A stretch of 64,000 nucleotides of DNA from Ensifer aridi (GTDB lineage Bacteria; Pseudomonadota; Alphaproteobacteria; Rhizobiales; Rhizobiaceae): assembly GCF_002078505.1 (NCBI RefSeq), contig NZ_LUAV01000002.1, positions 383,055 to 447,054 of the forward strand, written 5' to 3'. Under the pieces are notes generated by a model. It was given only the letters and a program-made list of their open reading frames with translations, was not told the DNA's origin and did not search any database. Below are positions 1 through 8,541 of the stretch, piece after piece; positions within the stretch are counted from its first letter, which is position 1, and every line of letters begins with the position of its first letter. The translations under genes were made by a program, and so were the position numbers.

Positions 1-234
1 GACCCGCTCGATCGCCTCGAGACGGCCCGAGAAGCTTTCCCAGGTGGTGATGCGGCGCGCTTCCGCCTTGGCTACGGAGACGGGAACGGCAGGTGCCGCT
101 GCCGGCGCTTCAGTCGCTGCGTCCGCTTTGAAATGGCTTGGAACGCCGAGGAACACGGCTGCTCCACCGGCGACGGACAACAGGATGCTGAGGCCGGCGC
201 CCCACAGGACCCGGCGGGTTACGGTCGACGTCAT
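1..234 (-). CDS. RND efflux periplasmic adaptor subunit (HlyD/MexE-like), N-terminal part
   Basis: Only the first 78 codons lie in the window; the rest runs off the left edge. The protein starts MTSTVTRRVLWGAG, has one hydrophobic signal/anchor stretch at about residues 9-31, an Ala/Pro-rich linker, then VPVSVAKAEARRITTWES and SGRLEAIERV, the usual entry into the first beta-hairpin of membrane fusion proteins that join an inner-membrane RND pump to an outer-membrane channel. The start ATG at 234 follows a GAGAGAAAAA stretch. It lies 52 bp behind the hydrolase-like gene on the same strand and probably shares its transcript. Pump and channel genes should lie just outside the window. The family call is good; the substrate is unknown. 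Confidence 0.82.
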   Translation of the reverse strand, partial: MTSTVTRRVLWGAGLSILLSVAGGAAVFLGVPSHFKADAATEAPAAAPAVPVSVAKAEARRITTWESFSGRLEAIERV

Positions 235-286
235 GTTTTTCTCTCCTCGCCGGTTGGGAGTCCGGCTTCAATACTGCTTTGTCTGT

Positions 287-1102
287 TTACTGCTTTGTCG
301 GCTTCGCGCCCGCCTGCTCAAAGAAGCGGGCGAAGATGCCGGATATGGTCTTTTCTTGCGACGGCCAGTTTTGCTCAGCCGCGGCATTGGCGGGCAGCCA
401 GGCGGCGCGACCTGGCAGTACGTGTATTTCCACCGGAACGCCGGCCTTGCGCAGCCGCTCGGCGTAGGCCTGGGTCTCGTCGCGCATAGGACATTCGTCA
501 CTGGTGATGACGAGTGCCGGAACGAGGCCGCCAAGCCGCGTACAATGGCCGGGCGCCGCATAGGGATGCGTCAGCCCGCTGCGCTCGCCGAGATATTGCT
601 GCCAACCGTCGGCGATCGACTGCGCCGAGCTCTGCGGACAGAACTTTCGGAACGACGGCGTCGCGAGACAAGGGTCGAGCATCGGCGAGAGCAGGATCTG
701 GCCCTTGAGGTCGGTGAGGTACTGGTCGCGCGCCATCAGCGCCAGGCCGGCCGCAAGGTTTCCGCCCGCCTCCTCGCCGGCGACGAACAGCATGGACTTC
801 TTGTGCGCAAACTGCGGACAGCGGCTGCGCATTGAAGAAAGCATGGCATAGGCGGCCTCGAGCGCCGCCGGGAAGGGGTTGAGGCACGCGGACGGGTACT
901 CCGGCGAAATGACGACAGCGCCCGCGGCTGCCAGTGCATTGGCCACCTTTTCCCCCGCCGCGATCGAATCCTCGACGAAGCTCCCGCCGTGAAGATGCAG
1001 CACCACCGGCGGCGGGGAGAGCAGCGATGCACCCCGGTAGACGCGCGCGCGGCACGAGCCGTGGCTCGTCTGCATCGTCTCTTCCGTAAAATGCATATCC
1101 AT
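287..1102 (-). CDS. alpha/beta hydrolase fold-3 (HSL-like) protein lacking the nucleophilic serine
   Basis: A 271-residue protein of the hormone-sensitive-lipase/alpha-beta hydrolase fold-3 family. The oxyanion-hole motif HLHGGSF is at residues 36-42 and the nucleophile elbow follows at 109-113. The elbow reads GEEAG where active members have GDSAG, so the catalytic Ser position (residue 111) is Glu. An Asp of the triad region remains (TSDECPMRDE, about 202), but the usual GxxHGF histidine motif is replaced by GRAAWL. By family knowledge this should abolish classical esterase activity; a binding or regulatory role is inferred. It is divergent from the LysR gene (137 bp between them) and upstream of the efflux adaptor, so it is probably the first gene of an efflux operon. 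Confidence 0.8.
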   Translation of the reverse strand: MDMHFTEETMQTSHGSCRARVYRGASLLSPPPVVLHLHGGSFVEDSIAAGEKVANALAAAGAVVISPEYPSACLNPFPAALEAAYAMLSSMRSRCPQFAHKKSMLFVAGEEAGGNLAAGLALMARDQYLTDLKGQILLSPMLDPCLATPSFRKFCPQSSAQSIADGWQQYLGERSGLTHPYAAPGHCTRLGGLVPALVITSDECPMRDETQAYAERLRKAGVPVEIHVLPGRAAWLPANAAAEQNWPSQEKTISGIFARFFEQAGAKPTKQ

Positions 1103-1239
1103 CTCTTGCCTCTACTGGGGGTGAATCCCTAGATGAGGGACAACCCGCCATGTTTGCAATATAACATTGTCTTTCGTCTGGAATAGTCTGCGGGTCCTGA
1201 CTACACTATTCGGTATCTCGAACAATTCGGTTATTGAAA

Positions 1240-2178
1240 ATGGACCAGCTCACGGCCATGCGCGTGTTTCTCCGGGTGGTGGAGACCGGCAATTTCACGC
1301 GCGCTTCCGCCTCTCTCAACATGCCGAAGGCGACCGTCACCAATCTCATTCAGGGCTTGGAGGCGCATCTGAGGACGAAGCTCCTGAACCGCACGACGCG
1401 ACGGGTGCTGGTGACGCCGGACGGCGCGCTCTACTATGAACGCGCTGCTCGCCTGCTCTCCGATCTCGACGAACTGGACGGCAGCCTATCGAGCGCCCAG
1501 AGCCTGCCGAAGGGGCGGCTGCGCGTCGAAACGGCGAGCGCTTTCGCAAACTTGATCATCATTCCGGCGCTGCCGGAATTTCACAAGAAATACCCGGACA
1601 TACAGGTCGATCTCGGCGTTTCCGACCGGACGATCGACTATCTCGCCGAGAACGTCGATTGCGCCATCCGCGCCGGGACGCTGACGGACCAGTCGCTGAT
1701 TGCCCGCCGTATCACGGAGATGAGGTTCATCGCCTGCGCCTCGCGGGATTTTCTCGAGCGGCATCCGGTGCCGCAGCACCCTTCCGATCTCGAGAAGAAT
1801 TGCTACGTCGTCGGCTATTTCCTGCCGAAATCGGGGCAACAGATGCCGTTCCATTTCCGGCGCGGAAACGAGGAGATCGAGGTCAACGGCCGCTACACGG
1901 TGGCGGCAAACGAGTCGACGACCTATATCGCCGCCGCACGGGCAGGCCTCGGCATCATCCAGGCGCCGCTCTTCATGGTGCGCGAGGATATTCGCGCCGG
2001 CACAATGGTTCCGGTGCTGCCCGATTGGCAGGTCGATCCGATGCCGATCTATCTGGTCTATCCGCCGAACCGGCATCTGAGCAGCCGGCTCCGCGTCTTT
2101 GCCGATTGGGTGGTGAAGGTGGTGGCGCAAATCGACGCCGATCAGGCGGACGTCTCACTTGTCCGTTCGGCGTCGTAA
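1240..2178 (+). CDS. LysR family transcriptional regulator
   Basis: A 312-residue LysR-type regulator. The winged HTH is at residues 1-60 ([19 protein letters not shown], then [18 protein letters not shown]) with the typical LLNRTTRRV wing. The periplasmic-binding-protein-like effector domain covers about 88-300. I chose the ATG at 1240 because it gives the family's usual MDxLxAMxxF beginning; a TTG two codons earlier is also open. It is divergent from the hydrolase/RND genes over a 137-bp interval, the normal arrangement for a LysR protein controlling a neighbouring efflux operon, so that operon is its most likely target. The effector cannot be read from the sequence. Confidence 0.9.
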   Translation: MDQLTAMRVFLRVVETGNFTRASASLNMPKATVTNLIQGLEAHLRTKLLNRTTRRVLVTPDGALYYERAARLLSDLDELDGSLSSAQSLPKGRLRVETASAFANLIIIPALPEFHKKYPDIQVDLGVSDRTIDYLAENVDCAIRAGTLTDQSLIARRITEMRFIACASRDFLERHPVPQHPSDLEKNCYVVGYFLPKSGQQMPFHFRRGNEEIEVNGRYTVAANESTTYIAAARAGLGIIQAPLFMVREDIRAGTMVPVLPDWQVDPMPIYLVYPPNRHLSSRLRVFADWVVKVVAQIDADQADVSLVRSAS

Positions 2179-2239
2179 CGCGCCCGCGGCGTCGCGCTCG
2201 CGGAAACGGGGTTTCCGCCCCGGCGGTCTAGCAAAGAGC

Positions 2240-4138
2240 TCAGGCCTGCCGGCTCTTGGCATTGTTGCGCTTGCCCTTCGGCTTGATGCCGCCGCCCTCT
2301 TTCTTCGCCTCGGATTTTCCCTTCTTCTTGGTCCACGGCTTCTCGTCGCGCTTTGCAACGTCGGAGTCCTGAGCAAAGGCAGGCTTCTTTTCGAACTTGC
2401 GCTTCGGCCCGAAATCCTTTTTCTCGCGCACCGGTCCGGTGTCATCGGACCGCGGCCGCTTCTTTTCCAAGTCCGGCTTCTCCTGCCGTGGCTGCGAAAG
2501 GTCGGGCGCGCCTGAAAGCGCCTTGATGCGAATGCCCTTTTCCAGCATCCGGTTGGGTCCGATCGCCGACAGAAAGCGTTCCGCCCCCTCGGAGGTCAAT
2601 TCGACATAGGTCTCTTCCGCCTGCATGCGGATTGCGCCGATATCGCGTTTGGTGAGCTTGCCGTGGCGGCAGAGCATGGGAATGAGCCAGCGTGGTTCGG
2701 CACTCTGCTTGCGCCCGACGGAAAGCGAAAACCAGCTGCCGTCGGTGAAGTCGGCTCGCGGCACGGCGGCTGTTTCGCGTTCGGTGACCGGGCGGTCGCG
2801 CCGCGTCCCGCGATCGCCGGCAATTGCAACATCCGACAGATCTTCAGGCGCCGAGCGGCCGGCGCGGAACTGCCGCACAAAGGCGGCAGCGACCTTCTCC
2901 AACCCGTGCCGCTCGATCAGCATCTCTACGATTGGCCGCTCGTCATCGGCGAGAGGTTCGTCGAATGCCGGATCGGCCAGCAGCCGCTCGTCGTCGCGGC
3001 GCGTCACCTCGTCTGCCGAGGGCGGCTTTGCCCAGGCAGCGGTGATGCGGGCGCCATCGAGCAGTCGCTCGGCCTTCCGTCGTTGATTGACCGGCACGAT
3101 CAGTGCGCTGACGCCTTTCCGGCCCGCGCGGCCGGTGCGGCCGCTACGATGCAGCAGCGTTTCCGAATTGGTCGGCAGATCGGCGTGGATCACGAGCTCC
3201 AGGCCCGGCAGGTCGATCCCACGGGCCGCGACATCGGTCGCGATGCAGACCCGGGCGCGGCCGTCGCGCATGGCCTGCAGCGCATGGGTGCGTTCGTTTT
3301 GGCTGAGCTCGCCCGAAAGCGCGACGACGGAAAAGCCGCGATTGTTGAACCGCGCGGTCAGGTGGTTGACGGCCGCGCGGGTCGAGCAGAAGACGATCGC
3401 GTTCTTCGCCTCGTAATAGCGAAGCACGTTGATGATGGCGTTCTCGCGATCGCTCGGCGCAACGACGAGGGCACGGTATTCGATGTCGCCATGCTGCTTC
3501 TGTTCCGACGCGATGCCGATGCGGACGGCGTCGCGCTGATAGTTCTTCGCGAGCGTCGCGATCGAGCGCGGCACCGTCGCCGAGAACATCAACGTACGGC
3601 GTTCGGTCGGCGCCGCCTCGAGAATGAATTCCAGATCCTCGCGGAAGCCGAGATCGAGCATCTCGTCCGCCTCGTCGAGCACGACGGCGCGCAGCGCCGC
3701 GATATCGAGCGAGCCCCGTCGGATGTGATCGCAGATCCGCCCCGGCGTACCGACGACGATGTGGGCGCCGCGTTCGAGCGCCCGCCGCTCGCGGCGCATG
3801 TCCATGCCGCCGACGCAGGAGGCGATGGTGGCGCCCCCGATGTCGTAAAGCCATTCGAGCTCGCGCTTGACCTGCAGCGCCAGTTCGCGCGTCGGCGCGA
3901 TGATGAGCGCCAGCGGCGCTTCGGCCGCATCGAACCGTCCACTCGTGCCGATAAGCGTCGGCGCGAGCGCGAGGCCGAAGGCCACCGTCTTACCGGAACC
4001 GGTCTGGGCCGAAACCAGTGCGTCGGCGCCATCGAGCGCCGGGTCGAGCATTGCCTTTTGAACCGGGGTCAGCGCATCGTAACCGCGTTTTGCCAACGCC
4101 TCGGCGATCGCAGGCGCGATCCCTTCAAACTCTGTCAT
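2240..4138 (-). CDS. DEAD-box RNA helicase, DbpA-like with basic tail
   Basis: A 632-residue ATP-dependent RNA helicase. Seen in order: Q-motif region (LTPVQKAML), Walker A SAQTGSGKT, PTRELALQV, GTPGRICD, DEAD box VLDEADEML, motif III FSATVPRS, motif VI HRSGRTGRAG, then a DbpA-type RNA-binding domain at roughly 465-540 (SWFSLSVGRKQ, then RWLIPMLCRHG). The last ~90 residues are a low-complexity Lys/Arg/Glu tail, common in alphaproteobacterial homologues and probably RNA-binding. The likely role is 50S ribosome assembly or cold-related RNA remodelling. It is a single gene, convergent with the LysR gene. A 535-residue open frame on the opposite strand is a GC-driven shadow. Confidence 0.92.
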   Translation of the reverse strand: MTEFEGIAPAIAEALAKRGYDALTPVQKAMLDPALDGADALVSAQTGSGKTVAFGLALAPTLIGTSGRFDAAEAPLALIIAPTRELALQVKRELEWLYDIGGATIASCVGGMDMRRERRALERGAHIVVGTPGRICDHIRRGSLDIAALRAVVLDEADEMLDLGFREDLEFILEAAPTERRTLMFSATVPRSIATLAKNYQRDAVRIGIASEQKQHGDIEYRALVVAPSDRENAIINVLRYYEAKNAIVFCSTRAAVNHLTARFNNRGFSVVALSGELSQNERTHALQAMRDGRARVCIATDVAARGIDLPGLELVIHADLPTNSETLLHRSGRTGRAGRKGVSALIVPVNQRRKAERLLDGARITAAWAKPPSADEVTRRDDERLLADPAFDEPLADDERPIVEMLIERHGLEKVAAAFVRQFRAGRSAPEDLSDVAIAGDRGTRRDRPVTERETAAVPRADFTDGSWFSLSVGRKQSAEPRWLIPMLCRHGKLTKRDIGAIRMQAEETYVELTSEGAERFLSAIGPNRMLEKGIRIKALSGAPDLSQPRQEKPDLEKKRPRSDDTGPVREKKDFGPKRKFEKKPAFAQDSDVAKRDEKPWTKKKGKSEAKKEGGGIKPKGKRNNAKSRQA

Positions 4139-4292
4139 CTCTCGTCTTTCGGATTTCGGTTTTCACGCCGGCAGAGGAGCGGACCTCGGATCGGGTCCTC
4201 ATCAGGCGTCGATTGCCGCGGCCAACATGTCGCGGCCCTGTTCGTTGCCGCGCTACATACCGGGCGTTAAGGAGAATGTACAGGCGGAATCG

Positions 4293-4676
4293 CTACAGCC
4301 GCGGGGCGTTGCGGCGGCTGCCATATTCGTTTGCTCCGTCCGCGCCCGGCCAGAGGCAGAGCGCGATGAAGACGATCGGGCTCAGCACCGGGATGAAGAG
4401 ACAGAGCGCCAAAGGCCCGGGATAGCCGATGTCATGCAGGCGCTTGATCGCCAGCATGGCGATGGAGACGGTGGAAAGCACGCCGGAGACGATCAGCGCC
4501 AGGGTCCAGAGCGCGAGTGCTGTCTCCTCAGCCTCATTCTTCAGCACCTGCATGAGAAAGATCGAGCCGACGACGAACCAGAACAGCCAGGAGAATAGGA
4601 AGGGCAGGCGGCCGATGCGGCCCGAGGGGCTGAAGAACAGCCAGGTCATGCTCGGCTGCCGCCCTTCCTCGGCCAT
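4293..4676 (-). CDS. DUF805 family membrane protein
   Basis: A 127-residue small inner-membrane protein of the DUF805 family. It begins with the diagnostic WLFFSPSGRIGRLPF, has three hydrophobic segments (about 24-44, 55-80, 92-112), the conserved KRLHDIGYPG, and ends with a GADGANEYG tail. The first ATG, at 4676, is 2 bp past the dapD stop, so the two genes are almost certainly translationally coupled. An alternative ATG at 4649 has a better Shine-Dalgarno (GAGGAAGGG) and would give 118 residues. Family function is unknown. Confidence 0.85.
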   Translation of the reverse strand: MAEEGRQPSMTWLFFSPSGRIGRLPFLFSWLFWFVVGSIFLMQVLKNEAEETALALWTLALIVSGVLSTVSIAMLAIKRLHDIGYPGPLALCLFIPVLSPIVFIALCLWPGADGANEYGSRRNAPRL

Positions 4677-4678
4677 GA

Positions 4679-5536
4679 TCAATCCCGGAGCAGTTCGTTG
4701 ATGCCGGTCTTGGCGCGGGTCTTCTCGTCGACCCGCTTGACGATGACGGCGCAATAAAGGTTCGGCGCCGGCTGGCCGTTGGCCATGGTCGCGCCCGACG
4801 CCATCGAGCCGGCGACGACGACGGAATAGGGCGGGACTTCGCCATACATCACTTCGCCCGTTGCGCGATCGACGATCTTGGTGGACTTGCCGATGAAGAC
4901 GCCCATGCCGAGCACCGAGCCCTCGCGGACGATGCAGCCTTCGACGACCTCCGAGCGCGCGCCGATGAAGCAATTGTCCTCGATGATCGTCGGCCCCGCC
5001 TGCATCGGCTCCAGCACGCCGCCGATACCGACGCCGCCGGAAAGATGGACGTTCTTGCCGATCTGGGCACAGGAGCCGACGGTCGCCCAGGTGTCGACCA
5101 TCGTTCCTTCACCGACATAGGCGCCGAGATTGACGAAGGAGGGCATCAGGATCGCGTTGGGGGCGATATAGGCCGAGCGACGGACGACGCAGTTCGGCAC
5201 GGCGCGAAAGCCGGCCTTCTCGAATTCGTTCACGCTCCAGCCGTCGAATTTCGACGGGACCTTGTCCCACCAGACCGAGTCGCCGGGGCCGCCCTTGACG
5301 AGCTCCATCGGGTTCAGGCGGAAGGAGAGGAGGACCGCCTTCTTGAGCCACTGATTGACGGTCCAGGTTCCGTCCTCGCCGCGCTCGGCAACGCGCACCT
5401 TGCCGCTGTCGAGCAGGTTGAGCGCCGCTTCGACGGCATCGCGAACCGCGCTGCGGGTGCCGGTATTGACGGTTTCGCGATCTTCAAATGCGGTCTCGAT
5501 CGTCTGCGACAGGGAGGCGAGGTCGTAGTGCGTCAT
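4679..5536 (-). CDS. dapD: 2,3,4,5-tetrahydropyridine-2,6-dicarboxylate N-succinyltransferase
   Basis: A 285-residue DapD, which transfers succinyl from succinyl-CoA to tetrahydrodipicolinate in the succinylase branch of lysine and meso-diaminopimelate synthesis in the cytosol. It has an N-terminal helical domain (1-100) followed by left-handed beta-helix hexapeptide repeats ([49 protein letters not shown]). Length matches the family. The start ATG is preceded by AAGGAATTCCG. The DUF805 gene follows with 2 bp spacing. No other lysine pathway gene is adjacent in this window. Confidence 0.96.
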   Translation of the reverse strand: MTHYDLASLSQTIETAFEDRETVNTGTRSAVRDAVEAALNLLDSGKVRVAERGEDGTWTVNQWLKKAVLLSFRLNPMELVKGGPGDSVWWDKVPSKFDGWSVNEFEKAGFRAVPNCVVRRSAYIAPNAILMPSFVNLGAYVGEGTMVDTWATVGSCAQIGKNVHLSGGVGIGGVLEPMQAGPTIIEDNCFIGARSEVVEGCIVREGSVLGMGVFIGKSTKIVDRATGEVMYGEVPPYSVVVAGSMASGATMANGQPAPNLYCAVIVKRVDEKTRAKTGINELLRD

Positions 5537-5849
5537 CGGAATTCCTTAGGGTTCGGCAGGGTTCGGCGGTTGTGCTGCAAGCTCTACTGCATAATTCCCC
5601 GAATCGGAACCGGTCCTAAGGGATTATGCTGCGATTCAAGGTCTCACTGCGCCCTCGCGCGTTCAGGAAAGCGCGCGATGCCCTGAGCTACCATGCTGAA
5701 AAGTTGAAGGCCTTTTCGCCTTCCCTCCTTCAACAAGACTTGGCAAGCTTCGAGGTTTCCGGCAGTAGGACGCCTCTATGGCCGAGGAACCGCGAAAGGA
5801 AGCGTCCGGACGAGGTCTCGGCTGTTCGAAACGCGACGGGAAGATGAAA
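5537..5849. other. intergenic region between dapD and the LOG-family gene
   Basis: About 310 bp between divergent genes. It must hold both promoters, but I see no convincing sigma-70 pair. A short hairpin (GAAGGC/GCCTTC) lies near 5706-5723. The frame of the downstream gene stays open back to an ATG at 5778, so part of this stretch could be coding if that earlier start is used. Confidence 0.5.
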
Positions 5850-6749
5850 ATGGCACGCATGAGAAAGCGCAATCTGCGCCGCAGGGATGGGGTCTGGGAT
5901 CCGTTGGCAGACAGCGCGCAGAGCAGACAGCGCGCATCGACCGTGCCGTTGACGCCGCAGTCGGCCTCGCCGACCTACCGCCTCGCCTATATCGACGACG
6001 ACTTTCTCTGCCGCGAGGAACTGAGACCGGTCCGCCTGCAGCTTGAGCTTTTGAAGACGGAGATGATGCTTGAGGAGCGCGGCATCAACTCCACCGTCGT
6101 CATGTTCGGCGGCGCGCGCATTCCCGAGCCAGGCGGCGAGGCCTGGGCGGCCAAGAACGATGTCCAGCGCAAGAATCTGGAAGCCGCTTCAATCTACTAC
6201 GACGAGGCGCGCAAATTCGCTCGCCTGTGCTCGGAACAGTCGGCAAAGCTTGGCTACAAGGAATATGTCATCGTGACGGGCGGCGGCCCGGGCGTCATGG
6301 AGGCGGGAAACCGCGGCGCCGCCGATGCCGGCGCACCCTCAATCGGGCTGAATATCGTGCTTCCGCACGAGCAGGCGCCGAACCGCTTCGTCACGCCGGA
6401 TCTGTCGTTCAATTTCCATTACTTCGCCATCCGCAAAATGCACTTCCTGCTGCGCGCCAAGGCGGTGACGGTGTTCCCGGGCGGTTTCGGAACGCTCGAC
6501 GAGCTGTTTGAGACGGTGACGCTGATGCAGACCGGCCGGCTCGCCCTGGTGCCGCTCATTCTGTTCGGCGAGAAGTTCTGGCGCTCGATCATCAATTTCG
6601 AGGCGCTCGCCGAGTTCGGCACCATTTCGCCGAACGATATCGACCTCGTGCATTTCGTCGAGACGGCCGAAGAGGCCTGGGAGATCATCGCCCGCTTCTA
6701 TGAGTCGATCGACCCGCGTTCGGTGCCGATGGCATCCGGCCGGCGATGA
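5850..6749 (+). CDS. LOG family (TIGR00730) Rossmann-fold protein
   Basis: About 299 residues. The LOG/TIGR00730 signature is complete: GGARIPEPGG near the N-terminal third, VTGGGPGVMEAGNRGA, then PGGFGTLDELFE (the PGGxGTxxE motif). Characterised family members are nucleotide 5'-monophosphate phosphoribohydrolases (cytokinin-activating LOG type; AMP/pyrimidine nucleosidases). This longer form has an N-terminal extension of about 90 residues before the Rossmann core. I prefer the ATG at 5850 because GGGAAG lies 6 bp upstream; 5778 and 5859 are alternatives. It converges with the HAD nucleotidase gene. A role in nucleotide salvage is inferred from family only. Confidence 0.85.
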   Translation: MARMRKRNLRRRDGVWDPLADSAQSRQRASTVPLTPQSASPTYRLAYIDDDFLCREELRPVRLQLELLKTEMMLEERGINSTVVMFGGARIPEPGGEAWAAKNDVQRKNLEAASIYYDEARKFARLCSEQSAKLGYKEYVIVTGGGPGVMEAGNRGAADAGAPSIGLNIVLPHEQAPNRFVTPDLSFNFHYFAIRKMHFLLRAKAVTVFPGGFGTLDELFETVTLMQTGRLALVPLILFGEKFWRSIINFEALAEFGTISPNDIDLVHFVETAEEAWEIIARFYESIDPRSVPMASGRR

Positions 6750-6764
6750 TCGGCAGGTCTCGGA

Positions 6765-7478
6765 TTACACCGGCAAAACGACCCGGCGCAGGAAACCGGC
6801 GAGATCCTCGGTGACGTAGTCGATCTGCTCGTCTGCGTCGCTCGATGTTTCCCAGGCTTCGGCGAACTCGTATTCGAGGTTGCGCGGCACCAGGAGCACG
6901 GTCGTCATGCCGAGCGCCTTCGGCACCAGAAGATTGCGCGGCAGATCTTCGAACATCACCGCATTGCGCGTGTCGATCCGGTGAAGACCCATGAACTTGT
7001 CGTAGGTGTCGCCGGCGGGCTTTGGCACGAAATCGGCGGCGACGATGTCGAATATGTCGTCGAAATGTTCGAGGATGCCGAGTGCGCGCGCCGTCATCTC
7101 GGCATGGGAAACGCTGCCGTTGGTGAAGATGAACTTGCGCCCGGGCAATGCCTTGATCGCCTCGCCGAGGGCCGGATCCGCCGGAACGACGCTGTAGTCG
7201 ATCGCGTGTGCCCGTTCCAGGAAGTCGTTCGGATCGACGCCGTGATGGATCATCAGCCCCTGAAGCGTGGTGCCATGGTCGCGGTAATATTCCTTCTGCA
7301 GCTTCTTCGCTTCAGCCGGGTCCATTGACAGGAGCTCGGCGACGTAGGCCGTCATGTTGCGGTCGATCTGCGCGAAGAGATTGACGTGGTGCGGATAGAG
7401 CGTGTTGTCGAGATCGAAGACCCAGTCGGTGACATGGGCGAATTCGGCATGGGACGGGAGACGGTCGAGCTTCTTCAT
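6765..7478 (-). CDS. pyrimidine 5'-nucleotidase, HAD superfamily
   Basis: A 237-residue HAD-like phosphatase of the SDT1/pyrimidine 5'-nucleotidase type. Motif I is FDLDNTLYP near residue 22, motif II TNGS in the middle (KFIFTNGSVSHAE), and motif IV FEDLPRN near 170. The usual rhizobial start (MKKLDRLPSHAEFAHVTDW) corresponds to the ATG at 7478; the frame is open further upstream but the added residues look non-coding. Rhizobial genomes often keep this gene between argB and dapD, as here. It should dephosphorylate UMP/CMP-like nucleotides; exact substrate not readable. Confidence 0.88.
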   Translation of the reverse strand: MKKLDRLPSHAEFAHVTDWVFDLDNTLYPHHVNLFAQIDRNMTAYVAELLSMDPAEAKKLQKEYYRDHGTTLQGLMIHHGVDPNDFLERAHAIDYSVVPADPALGEAIKALPGRKFIFTNGSVSHAEMTARALGILEHFDDIFDIVAADFVPKPAGDTYDKFMGLHRIDTRNAVMFEDLPRNLLVPKALGMTTVLLVPRNLEYEFAEAWETSSDADEQIDYVTEDLAGFLRRVVLPV

Positions 7479-7570
7479 GGCCCGGGTTATGGCATGGCGG
7501 GCCGACGAAGGAAAACGGATTATTCGCCGCAGTGCTGGATTGTCTCCCTCCCGCATGCTAGCCGGCGGAT

Positions 7571-8485
7571 ATGGAAACCTGGGTTCTCATCACCGTCGCA
7601 GCGGCCTTCCTTCAGAATGTCCGCTCCGCCATGCAGAAACACCTGAAAGGCGTCATGGGCACGACCGGCGCGACATTCGTGCGCTTCGGTTTCGGCCTGC
7701 CCTTCGCGCTTTTCTATCTCGTAATGCTCTGGCGCGTCGCCGGGCATCCGCTGCCGATACCGAACGCGACCTTCTTCCTCTGGGCGGTCGTCGGCGGATT
7801 GGCGCAGATCGCCGCGACATTCCTGCTCGTGCATCTCTTCTCCTTTCGCAATTTCGCGGTCGGCACCGCCTATTCGCGCACCGAGCCCGCACAGGCGGCG
7901 CTCTTCGGACTGATCTTCCTTGGGGAGAAGGCGAGCCAGGGCGCGCTCATCGCGATCGCGATCTCGGTGATCGGCGTCATGCTGATCTCGGTCGCTCGAA
8001 CGGCGCTCAGCGCGCGGTCGTTGGTGACATCGGTCTTCAGTCGCACCGCCGGCATCGGCCTGCTCTCGGGCACCTGCTTCGGGCTCTCCGCCGTGTCCTA
8101 TCGCTCCGCCTCGCTGGCGCTCGCCCCCAGCCTGCCGGCACCGGATTACCTGATGCAGGCGAGCTTCACTCTCGGCATCGTCATTCTGGTCCAGACCGTC
8201 ATCATGCTCGCCTGGATCGTCGCGCGGGAGCCGGACGAGTTGAAGCGCATCAGTGCCGCCTGGAAGCCCGCCTTCGTCGTGGGCCTCGTCGGTGCGTCGG
8301 CCTCCTTCGGCTGGTTCGCGGCGATGACGCTGCAGCAGGCCGCGATCGTCAAGGTGGTGGCGCAGGTGGAGATGCTCTTCACCTTCGCCTCATCCTTCTT
8401 CATCTTCCGCGAATGGATCAATCGTCTTGAACTCCTGGGCTGTCTCCTGATCGTGCTCGGCGTCGTCATGCTCGTCGTGCTGTAA
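7571..8485 (+). CDS. EamA/DMT superfamily transporter
   Basis: A 304-residue membrane protein with about ten hydrophobic segments arranged as two EamA repeats (roughly 5-140 and 165-302). The second repeat ends IFREWINRLELLGCLLIVLGV, the usual DMT pattern (FGExxxxxxxxGxxLIxxGV). Members export metabolites, amino acids or drugs; the substrate is unknown here. The gene is divergent from the HAD nucleotidase, with 92 bp between them, and 56 bp ahead of ada on the same strand, so it may be co-transcribed with ada. Confidence 0.88.
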   Translation: METWVLITVAAAFLQNVRSAMQKHLKGVMGTTGATFVRFGFGLPFALFYLVMLWRVAGHPLPIPNATFFLWAVVGGLAQIAATFLLVHLFSFRNFAVGTAYSRTEPAQAALFGLIFLGEKASQGALIAIAISVIGVMLISVARTALSARSLVTSVFSRTAGIGLLSGTCFGLSAVSYRSASLALAPSLPAPDYLMQASFTLGIVILVQTVIMLAWIVAREPDELKRISAAWKPAFVVGLVGASASFGWFAAMTLQQAAIVKVVAQVEMLFTFASSFFIFREWINRLELLGCLLIVLGVVMLVVL

Positions 8486-8541
8486 GCGGACGTCCAAAGA
8501 GAAATACGCGCCCGATTTTCGGCGGACGGCGCAGTCGGCGG

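Noticed and set aside
2663..4270. 535-codon open frame antisense to the helicase gene
   Set aside because: It is Arg/His/Asp-rich with no recognisable domain and mirrors the GC-rich third positions of the helicase on the other strand.
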